Origin: Panicum virgatum
Lineage: Eukaryota; Streptophyta; Magnoliopsida; Poales; Poaceae
Assembly: GCF_016808335.1 (NCBI RefSeq)
Contig: NC_053142.1
Coordinates: 43,939,674 to 44,003,673 of the forward strand
DNA length: 64,000 bases
Reading direction: 5' to 3'
Shown here in pieces: positions 23,734 through 34,974 of the stretch (within the stretch, counting starts at the first letter, position 1; every line of letters starts with the position of its first letter). The notes under the pieces are model-generated. The model was not told where the DNA came from. It saw only the letters and a program-made list of their open reading frames with translations, and ran no database searches. A program made the position numbers and the translations under genes.

Positions 23734-25975
23734 ATGGCTGCCAATCAGCTCTTCTCACGAGAGCTGGTCACCTTTGTCGCCGCAACCTTCTTCGCACTGC
23801 TGTGCAGCTCACCACAAGGTGACCATCTCCTTACATTGATCGTGTGACATGCATTGTTCTCCATTTCCTATTCTTTATTAATCCATGATACTAAAACTAA
23901 CGATCGAATGCTGGGATGGATGGATTGATACGTGCATAAATAATAAATATAATTCAGTACGGGGCGTGGACTACGCGTTCATGAAGGACGCGACGCAGGC
24001 GGCGAACGTGTCCTACTACGACTACATCATCGTCGGCGGCGGCACGGCCGGGTGCCCGCTGGCGGCCACGCTGTCGGAGCGCTTCCGCGTGCTCCTGTTG
24101 GAGCGCGGCGGCTCCCCGTACGGCGACGAGCGCGTCGAGGACATGACCCGCTTCACGGACACGCTGGCCGACACCTCCCCGGGCTCCCCCGTCCAGCGCT
24201 TCGTGTCCGAGGACGGCGTCATCAACTCGCGCCCGCGGGTGCTGGGCGGCGGCAGCTGCATCAACGCCGGCTTCTACACGCGGGCCGGCGACGACTACGT
24301 GCGGGCCGCCGGCTGGGACCTGGAGGCCACCGGGGCGGCGTACCGGTGGGTGGAGGACGTGGTGGCGTTCCACCCGGAGCTGGGCCCCTGGCAGGCCGCG
24401 CTGCAGGGCGGCCTGCTCGAGTCCGGGGTCACGCCGGACAACGGCTTCACGTTCGACCACCTCGACGGGACCAAGGTCGGCGGGTCCATCTTCGACGCCG
24501 ACGGACGCCGGCACACGGCCGCGGACCTGCTGAGGTACGCGCGCGCCGACGGGCTCGACGTGCTGCTCTGGGCCAGAGTCGCCAAGATCTTGTTCAACGT
24601 CAGAGGTCAGAACTTGAGCGAGCAAAATTGTTGGCGGCCACTAGATTTAATTTACACGGAGCGTCGGAGATGAGTGGCCGGCGGTGACTGATCTCTTGGC
24701 GCCAGGGAGACGGCCGGTGGCGCGCGGCGTGGTGTTCCACGACTCCAAGGGGCGGATGCACAAGGCGTACCTCAACGCGGGCCGCGGCAACGAGATCATC
24801 CTATCGGCGGGCGCCATGGGCAGCCCCCAGCTGCTGATGCTCAGCGGCGTCGGCCCGGTCGACCACCTCAGGTCGTTCGGCATCACCCTCGTCCACGACC
24901 AACCTGAGGTCGGCCAGGGGATGGCCGACAACCCCATGAACGCCATCTACGTGCCGTCGCCTTCCCCGGTCGAGATATCGCTCATCCAGGTCGTCGGCAT
25001 CAGCCAGGTCGGGAGCTACATCGAGGGCTCCAGCGGGGCCAGGCACTCGGCCTCGCCCCGCAACTTCGGCATGTTCTCTCCGCAGGTAAAGGTCTTGCTG
25101 CCACGAGACGTTGATAATGCTTCGCTGAATCTCAAGTCCGTGCTCAGTTGCAGTGCAGCTTTCTGACAACTGCATGCCGTTCTTGCAGACGGGGCAGCTG
25201 GCCACCGTGCCCCCGAAGCAGCGCACGCCGGAGGCCATCGCGCGCGCGGCGGAGACGATGAGGCAGCTCGACGACTCGGCCTTCCGCGGCGGCTTCATCC
25301 TGGAGAAGATCCTCGGCCCGCTGTCCACGGGCCACCTCGAGCTCCGCAACCTCAACCCCGACGACAACCCGTCGGTGACGTTCAACTACTTCTCGCACCC
25401 GGAGGACCTCCGCCGCTGCGTGGCCGGGCTGTCGGTCATCGAGCGCGTCATCCAATCCAAGGCCTTCGAGAACTTCACGTACCCCAGCTTCTCCATGGAG
25501 AGGCTGCTTAACATGTCGACGGGGTTCCCGGTGAACCTGCTGCCCCGGCACGACAACGACACCACGTCGCTGGAGCAGTTCTGCAGGGACACCGTCATGA
25601 CCATCTGGCACTACCACGGCGGCTGCCAGGTCGGCAGGGTCGTCGACGCCGAGTACCGAGTGCTCGGCGTCGACGCGCTGCGCGTCATCGACGGCTCCAC
25701 TTTCAACGCCTCGCCGGGCACTAACCCGCAGGCCACCGTCATGATGCTCGGCAGGTAATCCCTCGTGCTTACACCTGTGATGGTTTATCGGTACACTCTG
25801 AGCACTTTGCAGGCAGGCCCTAGTGGTGCTGATTCTGTCTCCAAGGCTGCGTTTTTAGGTCGAATCCTACCGATCTTCCAATGAATGATTATGTCTCAAA
25901 CTTGACAGGTACATGGGCCTCAAAATCCAAAGTAAGAGATTGAAAGCTGAAGGATCAGCGGGGACAAAACTGTAA
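23734..25975 (+). CDS. HOTHEAD-like GMC oxidoreductase, 581 aa
   Basis: This is an FAD-dependent GMC oxidoreductase of the plant HOTHEAD / mandelonitrile lyase-like group. HOTHEAD is linked to cuticle formation and is thought to oxidise omega-hydroxy fatty acids; the substrate here is unknown. Exons: 23734-23818, 23958-24605, 24706-25085, 25189-25754, 25909-25975; the frame is open throughout. An N-terminal signal peptide is likely ([20 protein letters not shown], cleaved near residue 28), implying secretion. The FAD motif is GGGTAG at 55-60. The first GMC signature is [16 protein letters not shown], and the second is [16 protein letters not shown]. Active-site residues lie in HYHGG (512-516) and GTNPQ, with Asn near 550. 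The length is normal. A TATA box is 76 bp upstream. No defect is seen. Confidence 0.94.
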
Positions 25976-27867
25976 TCCTGTCATCCAAGTTAGCGGCACC
26001 AGCACATGAAGTAGTAGTAGTATTGCAGTATGAAATGCTGGATTCGATGTTGATAGTGTGATTCTGATAGGTTGCACATATTGTCGGAACTCGGAACTGT
26101 ATCATGTTGTGTCTTGTTATGTACTATTTGTCGGTGAGATCTGCATCTAAGCTTCAGATCATGTATTCTTGCTCAGAACAGAAAGACCCGGGAAAATGTC
26201 TAATTTTGCTGTGTGGTCAAATATTAATATTCTACTCGCCCATCTTGTTCTCTAAGAAAAATGAAGGTCACCGGCAGTAAGTGCCTTGTGCCTAGTGCCA
26301 ATTTCCAACGAAGAGTCTCGAATGGGAAAGAGAATCCAATAGTGGGATACAAACTTTAGAGACATACCCATGGAGGCAAAAGGGAAAGGGAGATGTTGGA
26401 TGCCAAGAGGATATCCATGGTTTAAAACCCTTTGAAAACTCCAGCTCGCATATGCCTCCTCAAGGATATGTTCCCTATATAAATCTTGCTCTGCTGCAGG
26501 CCCACAGAGAGGAATGAACAACAATACCAAGATAAGAAAGAGGAAAAAACTGATCAAGAAGTGGAATTCCTAAGCTGTCCAGTTTCAGGGCTTCTCTTTC
26601 TTGGCAGGGAGCGTGCGAATCGGTAGACTAGCTCTGCTCGGTTCAACCCTCTGCCAAAGGAGAGTTGCCCTGTAGCAGGACCCAGCTTAAGGTTCATGAT
26701 TCTAGGGACCATTGATGATTGTTTCAAGCTTTCATCTACACCGAAATTTAGTGTTATGCCTGCCAATGGTGATGCAAAGGTTCGGATGCTTTGAATCACT
26801 GGCTTTACAGTTTTACATGTTTGTGTTCAAGCAGCTGAAGGAAATTGATTGCTTTCTGTGCGTTCCTTTGTGGCCAGCTCTTTGCTGAATATCTGGGTAC
26901 TACATCCTTTTGGGTTACTGCTACCTTTCTACTGCTACGTTGTAAGAAGAGCTTTACTATATGGATGAAGAGTGGTCATCAGCAGCTCAGTGCCATCTAT
27001 ATCTGCTAATCTCTGAATTTTTGTTCGTGAAATCATGTATGCTGAATCAGGTACATGTATAGTTCAGTAATCTCATTGGAATCTTTCCCCAAGACATTGC
27101 CTGGAACCTGAAATTACAATATCTTAACAGCAGTCACTGCTTAGTATTGGATCATCCATTGGTCATGATTCAGTGTCAAGATCTAACATGGTTACTTAAT
27201 TGGCTACCCAATTACCCATAATCATTGATTTGGCAATGTTGGCTTGTCAATTTAGCATGACCATATGAGTATCAAAACTCTACATTCTTGTTGCAGTTTT
27301 ACCAGAATTTGTAACCAGATTGCTTGCTAAGGAGATGATGCGCCGATGGAATGAGTTCGTTTCCTTTTCAGAATGACTGAACTCGATCCTGTGTGGCTTT
27401 GTCATTCAAGTGTCATAACCAACAATGCCGCAATAATCGTGTCCTGATAATAAACCAAAGAGAATTCTTTAAAAAAAAGAGATAATAACCAAAGAGAGGA
27501 ACCACGACACTAAAATATATAAGTGAGATTTGGATAAGGGAGATTTGCAAGTGGCAGTCCACGACCATATCATACCTAAGCTATGGAGCATTGAAAAAGT
27601 CTTGTCAAAGAGGTGCAGCACTAGTAGATATTTATGTACTATCATGCCAGAAACTTAAAACTCATATTGCCACTCCAAGTTAATCCTCACGAATTCGCTG
27701 AAGAAGAATGCAGCAAATTAAATTTAGAAACACTTCCCAGAGAAGATCGAATTAGTCGCAGGGCGCCAGTAGTACACAAGCAGAGAACACCATTACTCGA
27801 TCAGGGGACCCTCCTACCTAGCCACGCACAGTAGGCGACGACCGACGATGCCACAAGGGTGAATGGG
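25976..27867. other. Intergenic, no supported gene
   Basis: 3' flank of the GMC gene, then AT-rich sequence with short frames only. The minus-strand frames around 26252-26799 have no recognisable domain. Confidence 0.45.
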
Positions 27868-29388
27868 TGTAAGGAACATGGCACCATTTATGCCATTTCG
27901 AGTGATTTTGGTGATCGAATGACAACACAATACTTGGACTAATATGATTGTTAAGATGATCATTCTCAGGGTTTTAGGTTCAAGTGATGACAAAGAGAAA
28001 GAAAAGATAGGCGTAGCAAGGCCCGAAGGGCCGCCCCTACGGGGGTTCCGCTACCCGATTAGCGGACGGGGGTCGAGGGGGAGCCACCCCTCGCGGGTCT
28101 CAGGGCAGCGCCCTGAAAGCTCTTCGGCCTGAAGCACCAGAAGAACCGACGCCAAGGGCATCGGTGCATCCGATGGTAGTCGGAAGAACCGACGCTATGT
28201 AATTCTGGTGCAGAAGGGAATCGAAGCCAAATCAGCCTATAGGCACCGGTTGAACCGACGGGTCAAAAAGGGGCATCGGTGCATTAAGCATCCTATGTTC
28301 CAGAGACGATGTCAAGAGCCCAGGAGAAGATTCTTCAGCACCGGTTCAACCGACGGTGCATCGGAGTATTACGTCGGTTCAATGACGTCAGCGTCCAGGA
28401 GAAAATTCTTAAGCACCGGATGAACCGGTGATGCATCGGTATAAAGCATCGGTTCAACCGGTGATCACTGCGTCAGCTGTCAGGAGTTAAACGGCTACTT
28501 CGGGTTATGAGTGACCGGAAGAACCGACGCTACCTCAGCCAGAGGCATCGGTTCTTCCGGTGATACGCATATTTTCAGCTGACCGTTGGTGCAACGGCTA
28601 CAAGACTTGGTGGCCTATATATACGCCTCACCCCGGCCATTTGAAGATTGCTGGAGTTGCTGGACATCCCACACACCCCCAAGAACATCTCCAAGCCATA
28701 CAAAAGCATCAAGATCATATCCTTAGCCCTTAGCACACTTTGAGAGTGTTGTGTAAAGGTTAGCTCTTAGTGAGTGTGATTGCAAGGTCTTGAGCCTTTG
28801 TGCTGTGGTTCTCTAGTGAACCAAAACAAGAGCTTGGTGCGCCGGTACCTTGGAGCGTGAAGCTCGCCGGCAACGTCATCGACCCTCCGACTTGGTGTGG
28901 AGCAGTGACGACATCTTTGTGCGGGGGACGTGGAGACCCCCATCCTTTGTGGAAAAGCTCCTTAGTGGAACCCGGGGCCAAGATGACCGTGATTGTGTTC
29001 ACGGAAGAGACTTGGTGGCCGAGTAGCAATACTCTTAGTGAGTGCTACAACAACATGGATGTAGGTGTGCCTTTGTGGCTAACCGAACCACGAGATAAAC
29101 ACCTGCGTCAAGAGTTTGCTATCTCCTATCCCGCTCTTTAAGCTTCCGCATTTCTTACTAGCAATTTGTGTGCCTTTACTTTCATAGAATAGTCTCTTGA
29201 TAGGAAAGGCTATAGGTTGCTAAACTCTTTTGGGATAGGGGTTTCACACTAGAACAACCTAGTTGCACATCTAGATAGCATGTTTTAGTTTAAGTTTTGT
29301 GCAAACTAGTTGGAGCCATAGGTCTAAGTTTTTATTAGTGCCTAATTCACCCCCTCCCCCTCTTAGGCTAGAGCACCCGATCCTTACA
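27868..29388 (+). mobile_element. Solo LTR, 1521 bp
   Basis: It begins TGTAAGGA and ends TCCTTACA, and is flanked by the perfect 5-bp duplication atggg (27863-27867 and 29389-29393). A TATA-like ctatatatacgc lies at about 28615. The left half is packed with variants of caccggttgaaccgacg and catcggttcaaccggtgat. There is no internal region, so it formed by recombination between the two LTRs of a full element. A related LTR starts at 63761. The superfamily cannot be set from the LTR alone. Confidence 0.9.
28135..28565 (+). repeat. Array of ACCGGTTSAACCG-type motifs inside the solo LTR
   Basis: About ten short, partly palindromic copies occur, such as ggttgaaccgacg, ggttcaaccggtg and ggaagaaccgacg, spaced irregularly upstream of the TATA-like site. 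Confidence 0.75.
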
Positions 29389-29639
29389 ATGGGTGATGTA
29401 GGAGGAGACGTTGGGGAGGAACGGCGTTGGATCGGCGGAGGAAGAGGACGGTGAGGGGGACGGCCTGCTGTAGTCTTTAGGCCGTAGCTGCGGTTGCAAT
29501 CATGGAGGCGGTGTCATCACAGTAACAGGGGAAGGCGGAAGACGGCTGGGCGGGGCGGCGAAGGGAGGGGGCAGGGGACGCCTCGGTGAGGTCGCCGGGG
29601 CAGATGAGGGGAACTGCCGGACTAGACCCACCCCCGTTT

Positions 29640-29795
29640 GGTTCATATGTGCAGTAACCACCGAATCTTTTATGCATGGAGCTTTAAACGAAGTCCATTT
29701 GCAATGGGTGTAACTTTCCACGATGAATCTAATGAGCCTCTAATTATGCGGTCAAAAATCTCATTAGAATAGTCTCGCGAAGTAGTGCAGGAGTT
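29640..29795. mobile_element. Left part of a Tourist-like MITE split by LINE insertions
   Basis: It contains the family hallmark gatgaatctaatgagcc and ctcattagaatagtctcgcg. The MITE continues at 33676-33740 after the nested LINEs. The outer limits are approximate. Confidence 0.6.
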
Positions 29796-30035
29796 TTTTT
29801 TTTCGAAACGAGGATCGTTCCCAATTCCATTTCAAGAAACAAAATTACAGAGTTTTCAGAGCAGACATGAGAGAAAGGTTTAACAGCCACGACTAAGCGA
29901 TTACTCTAACCTGTCTTTCAAGCTAGAGAACGCTAGGTAACCTCAGGACCCAGAATTTCCAGGTGGAAGGTCATGGACAACGATTACAGAGTGACAAAGT
30001 CTCGGGAAAAAACAAAAGATAAGTAAGGAGCATGC

Positions 30036-32273
30036 GTTACTTCGGTCAGATATAATGTTCGTTTCAATAATTTTGAAACATATATCTTTACACCTACTAG
30101 AGGGCTGCGTCAAGGGGATCCGCTATCCCCTTATTTGTTTCTGATGGTAGCTGAAGGCTTGTTGTGTATGATAAAGAAAACAGAAGAAAGAAGAGAATTG
30201 GATGGAGTGAAAGTTTGCAGAGGAGCACCGACAGTTTCTCATCACCTCTTTGCAGATGACTCACTCATCTTAATGCAAGCTGATAAGAAGAATGCAGATT
30301 GTTTAGCTAATATATTAAATAGCTATTGTGCTAATTCTGGACAAAAGTTAAGCGAAGCCAAATCAAGTATTTATTTTTCCAGCAATACAGAGGTTGAGAT
30401 AAAGACTGAAGTATGCCAAACTTTGAATATTATGACAGAATCACTAAGTGACAAATATCTTGGTCTTCCTGCTCTGGTAGGAGCTGACCGTAGTGATTGT
30501 TTCCGTCATTTGGTGGATAGGGTGGTGACCCGAATAAATGGTTGGAAGGAAAAAAAACCCTCAGCATGGGAGGGAAGGAGACTCTTATTAAATCTATAGC
30601 TCAGGCCGTCCCAGTATATGTCATGATGGTGTTTAAAATTCCGGGAAAAATCTGCAAAGGAATTACAAGTGCCATCTCGCAGTACTGGTGGGGGGATGAT
30701 AATGATCATAAGAGAATCCATTGGCAAGAATGGTGGAAGATGTGTATGCCAAAGGATAAGGGTGGCATGGGCTTCAGGGATTTACAGTCTTTCAACCTGG
30801 CTATGCTTGCAAAGCAGGTTTGGAGGTTGTTATGTGATCCAGATTCTTTATGTGCTAGAGTGCTCCGAGCTCGGTAATATCCGGATGGTAAATTGTTAAA
30901 TGCTAGAGTAAAGAGTGGGAACTCATATACCTGGCAGAGTATCTTAGCAGGGTTGCAATGTTTCAAGCAAGGATATATTTGGAGAGTAGGCGATGGGACA
31001 CAGATAAAGATTTGGGAAGATAATTGGATCCCGGGAAGTCATAACCTGAAAATATAAACAGTTAGGGGAAATAATTTGGTGACTACTGTTGATGAATTGA
31101 TCAATCCTATAAATTCTACTTGGGATGAAGAGTTGCTGAAGACTATATTTTGGCCGACTGATGTCTACCGAATTATGCAAATCCCTATCCGCTCGGGTAG
31201 GGAAGACTTGGTGGCCTGGCAGTATAATAGAAGTGGTATTTTTTCAGTCAAATCTGCATATCACTGCCAATGGGAATACAAATATGGGGTAAGAAGTATT
31301 CAAGTGCAACCGAGTACTGCATCAAGAAGTCGGCTTTGGAAGAGTTTATGGAAATTGAAGGTCCCTGCAAAGATTAAGATATTTGGTTGGCGGGCACTCA
31401 AAGGCCTCCTGCCATGTCGTGCTATTCTTGCAAACAGGCATGTTGGCGATTCTGGTGGCTGCCCAGTTTGTCAGAGTGGAGCTGAGGATATTACACACAT
31501 GATTTTTACATGTGAACGAGCAAAGAAAGTGTGGCGATCGTTGGGAATTGAAGAGAAGATACAGAGCCTAACGTTGACTGATAGATCGGGCTCAGTGATT
31601 CTTGAGGAAATTATTACAAGGGAGGAGCAAATTCAGAATCTAGATGTGGGCTTTGCTGAGCTTGTTATTACAACTGCTTGGTACATATGGTGGGAACGTC
31701 GACAATTGGTTCATGGAGAGACTGTTCAACGACCGTCAAGGTCTGCCATGGCCATTGCGGCACTTACCAAGAATTACAAGCTGTCAACGAAGAAAACCTC
31801 AGTTTTTAAGGCAGTGATGGAAGAAACCACCAGAGGGTAAAGTCATGGTTAACGTTGATGCCGGTTACGACGAAAATGGTGGTTGTGGAAGTGTTGGTTC
31901 AATCATAAGAGATTGCTCTGGAGGTGTGCTGATAGCAGCTCATAGTTTCGTACCACATCTTGTTGATGCTCCGATGGCAGAGGCTTATGCGCTGAAAGAG
32001 GGATTAATGCTAGCTCAGCATATAGGGTGCAACCGACTAATCGTTCAATCGGATTGCATGGAAGTGGTACAAATTATGAAAGAGGGAGGCTTCTCCGCAA
32101 ATTTGGCAGCTACAATATATGATGATTGCAATATCACCTGGAGTGGGTTTCAAGATATATCTATTGAACACTGTAGCAGGGAGGCAAATCAGGTGGCTCA
32201 CAATTTAGCTAGAAGAGCTCAGCAATGTAAACAAAATTATATTTGGGTTGATGTGCCCCTAGTTTTATTTTAG
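30036..32273 (+). pseudogene. LINE reverse transcriptase / RNase H, truncated and frameshifted
   Basis: The remaining pieces run 30036-30560, 30561-30877, 30878-31055, 31056-31840 and 31845-32273. They cover the RT palm and thumb, a zinc-binding region and an RNase H domain of the RVT_3 type. The N-terminal endonuclease and most of RT are missing because of 5' truncation at insertion. Confidence 0.88.
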
Positions 32274-32336
32274 ACTCGTTGATGAACAATGTAACTATCT
32301 TGAATGAATAAAGCTTGCCGTATTGTTTCAAAAAAA
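30036..32336 (+). mobile_element. LINE A: 5'-truncated L1-type element nested in LINE B
   Basis: The 2.3-kb insertion ends in an A-run at 32330-32336, after AATAAA at 32307. It is flanked by ggagcatgc at 30027-30035 and 32337-32345. The left end cuts into reverse transcriptase just before GLRQGDPLSPYLFL. The catalytic FADDSLIL is present, then the zinc-binding tail (CPVCQSGAEDITHMIFTC) and a C-terminal RNase H (VNVDAGYDENGG, AEAYALKEG, VQSDCMEV). Frameshifts occur at the A-run near 30550-30557 and near 31830, with stops near 30877 and 31055. Confidence 0.92.
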
Positions 32337-33675
32337 GGAGCATGCTTCAGCAGGTAGGCAGTCTTCCTCTTCCTTCTAGCGTTGTGTTCCAGTCTCCATC
32401 TCCTCCTGTTCTTCATGATCTTTAGGCTCTGGCAGCATCAGACTCGCAGGGCGCCCTCCAGCTTGCTGCGCCAACACCTTTGTGTGCGCATGCCAACAGC
32501 GTCTTGACTCCTTCCAAGAGCTTTCCTTGAAAGTCCGCGGTGTAGAGTCCTGCCCAATAATTCATGAAAGCACATGAGTGTAACAAAATCTCGGCAGGGG
32601 TGCCGGATGAGTTTGGCATCAAAGACTGCTTTATTGCGGCATTTCCAGATGGCCCAGCAAACTGCCGCAGAACCGAAGTGATAGACGGTTTGTCCGTTAG
32701 GTAGCCATTTCCTAATCCATTGTTTATACTGTTCACAATCTCTTGGGGTATTGTTTGCTCCAAGGCATTGCCCAATCAAAGCCCAGATGCATTTAGCAAC
32801 CAGGCACTGAAAAAAGAGATGGTTGATTGTTTCCAGCGTCTCCTGATCATATTATCTTTGGTCAACACGGCGCCTTTTTCAAGTAACCAAGTGAAAATTT
32901 TAATCTTGTAGGGTATTTTCGACTTTCAGATGTGGTTAAATCTATTAGATTCACTACCACTGGTTAGCTGGTTGTAAACAGATTTTGTGGTAAAGGCTTT
33001 CTTGCTGTTCCATTTCCATGTCACAATATCCTTTTGTGAGCTAAAGTTAAAGGAATATGCCCTTTCGACAACCCCTAACCATTCCTCAAACAAAGGATTG
33101 TGAAGCCACTTGTAGAAATTCATATGCCCATTTCTAACCAACATCTCATGTACTGTTATCAGTTTATCTTTGCATAAATCATATAGCACCGGATGGGCAA
33201 CACATAATGGTTCCCCTATCAACCGTCTTCCCAAAATAAAGTTTTTCTTCCATCTTTTGTATGGATTTGTCTCCCTTGTAAGTAGATCATTCTGATTTTC
33301 AGTAGATCTGTCCAAATGGGGGAGTCGTCTAGTCTGTGTTTCACAGCACTAATTGGTCTCCCTTTCAAATATTTAGCTTCAATTATGTCTTGCCAAAGGT
33401 CATTTTTATTTTCTAGTCTCCACCACCACTTGCAGAGTAAGCTGATATTCATTTTGTGAATGTCCTTCACTTCCAGTCCACCTTTTTCTTTGCTTTTGCA
33501 GATTGTCTCCCATTTAACATGATGATATTTTCTTTTGGCCCCTCCCCCTGCTAGAAAAAAGTCATTCTCTGCTTGTCTAGCAACCGTTGTTTTGGGAAAG
33601 AGATAGATTGACATGTGGTAGATGAAAGAGCTCGACAGACTAGAATTGATCATGGTCAATCTACCAGCAATGGAT

Positions 33676-33740
33676 AAGTAGCGCATGAGTTGTGGAGTTA
33701 GTTTTGCAAACTGTCTTCATTCAGAGATTGTATAACAGTG
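33676..33740. mobile_element. Right part of the MITE split by LINE B
   Basis: Sequence gttgtggagttagttttgca, then aactgtcttcattca, matches the usual continuation of the MITE after tcgcgaaatagtgcaggg. The right limit is unclear. Confidence 0.5.
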
Positions 33741-34312
33741 TAACCGTGCAAATCTTCGTACACACTGTGCAAACTTCAATCTGAACCATCGTAGCAACAT
33801 CAAAAATCCAAGTTTTTAAATTTTTTTGAGATACATGCAAGTTTTTAAATAAACAGTATAAAAATAATCTAAAGTGCATTTTTTTTTCTGAGGAAGATCC
33901 AAAGTGCAGAGCGAGCGATGCCTAGCGGACCATCTGGCCACGCAGCGCGATTTTGGTGGTGCGCGGTCCAGCGTATCTTTGGGCCGATGCAAGCTTTGAA
34001 CATTAATGGGCCTTCTACTGGGCTGTGGCTGGATTAGCTGTCGCCGCCGATGATGATGTTTCTCGAGGCCGCTCGAGAGAGCAAACAACCGCAACATGGC
34101 AATCTGCGTTTCTCTGAAATCCTGAAACCGAAATCTGGCAGTCGCAAAAAAAAAAAAAGAAACCGAAATCTGGCAGCCAAATTCAAGTTCAGAACGAAAA
34201 CCAGCAGCATTTCACTAGTCAACCAACCCGGATTCCCATCCAACCAACCGCCGCGGGAAGCAGAAGACGCCGGAAGAGGCTACAAAAAGCTAGGGGCGCA
34301 GCGCCGCGCAGG
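33741..34312. promoter_or_regulatory. Presumed promoter and leader of the CCS gene
   Basis: AT-rich then mixed sequence upstream of the CCS ATG, including an A-run at 34146-34158. No distinct TATA box could be assigned. Confidence 0.4.
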
Positions 34313-34673
34313 ATGGTGGGCTTCCTCAGGGCCTTCGCCGCCGCCGCCGCCGCCGTGCCCGCAGCAGCTGCCGCAGCCTACGCCTTCTCCTCCTCGGGCC
34401 CCTCCACTTCCAGGCTCCGCTTCCCTCTGCCTGCCTCCTCCCTCTCCGCCTCCGCCTCCGCCTCCTCGACCTCCGGGCGCGCGCCCAACGCCGTGGCTCC
34501 TATGGCCGCCGCGGCCACGGCCGATCTCTCGGCGCCCGATAAGGTTTGCTCCCTTGCTCGCGTCGTCGCCAGTAATTTTGTCGCCTCCCCTGAGCGCTCT
34601 GCGGCTTGTCTGACTTTGTGTGTGGTGTTCTGGTGTGTTGCCGTTGCAGGAGTCGGCGCTTCCGGAGCTCACG

Positions 34674-34974
34674 GTAGGTGCACCCTGACTTCGTAGGCCT
34701 TTTTAGTTTTTGACCTCCGATGGTATTTGCCTATTTGGGCAGCAGCAACTACTGCAGAGGATCCCTATCCGGTATTTGGGCAGGGAGGTATTCGCGAGAA
34801 ACTAAATTAGTTTTTCATGATTGGGTACTGGATTGAATTGGTGCATGAGAAGTGGGCAATTGAATACAGGAATTCTCAATCTAGGTTTAAATAGCTTGCC
34901 AGGTTGAGTGGTATGGTGATATATTGATATGTTCCGTTGTCTGATTGATGTAAGTGGCCTAATTGGCTGACTAG
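34674..34974 (+). other. Start of CCS intron 2, up to the gypsy insertion
   Basis: It begins with the donor gtaggtg. No further CCS exon is found before the LTR starts at 34975; the last five bases, actag, would be the left target duplication. Confidence 0.75.

Larger units (their letters stand above)
29796..33675 (-). mobile_element. LINE B: 5'-truncated L1-type retrotransposon, itself interrupted
   Basis: The 3' end, with an A-tail (T-run at 29794-29802 on the plus strand), is on the left. Coding remnants read right to left: LSIAGRLTMINSS and GGGAKRKYHHVKWETICKSK (RT C-terminal region, 33219-33675), a zinc-binding RT tail region (32926-33315), and a further tail piece (32438-32779). Likely 16-bp target duplications are at 29780-29795 and 33676-33691 (14 of 16 match). 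LINE A lies inside its 3' part. Several frame breaks make it dead. Confidence 0.82.

Noticed and set aside
23954..24625. 223-codon minus-strand frame within the GMC oxidoreductase
   Set aside because: It is the antisense shadow of exon 2, which has clear FAD-binding and GMC signatures on the plus strand.
26252..26799. Minus-strand frames behind the GMC gene
   Set aside because: No domain, no start context and no matching exon structure.
27868..29388. A full small retrotransposon rather than a solo LTR
   Set aside because: No primer site, polypurine tract or coding domain is found between the ends, and the terminal TGTAAGGA/TCCTTACA with atggg duplications fit a single LTR.
33816..34672. Minus-strand and alternative plus-strand frames around the CCS start
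   Set aside because: They overlap the CCS first exon or low-complexity Gly/Arg/Pro tracts and have no recognisable domain.
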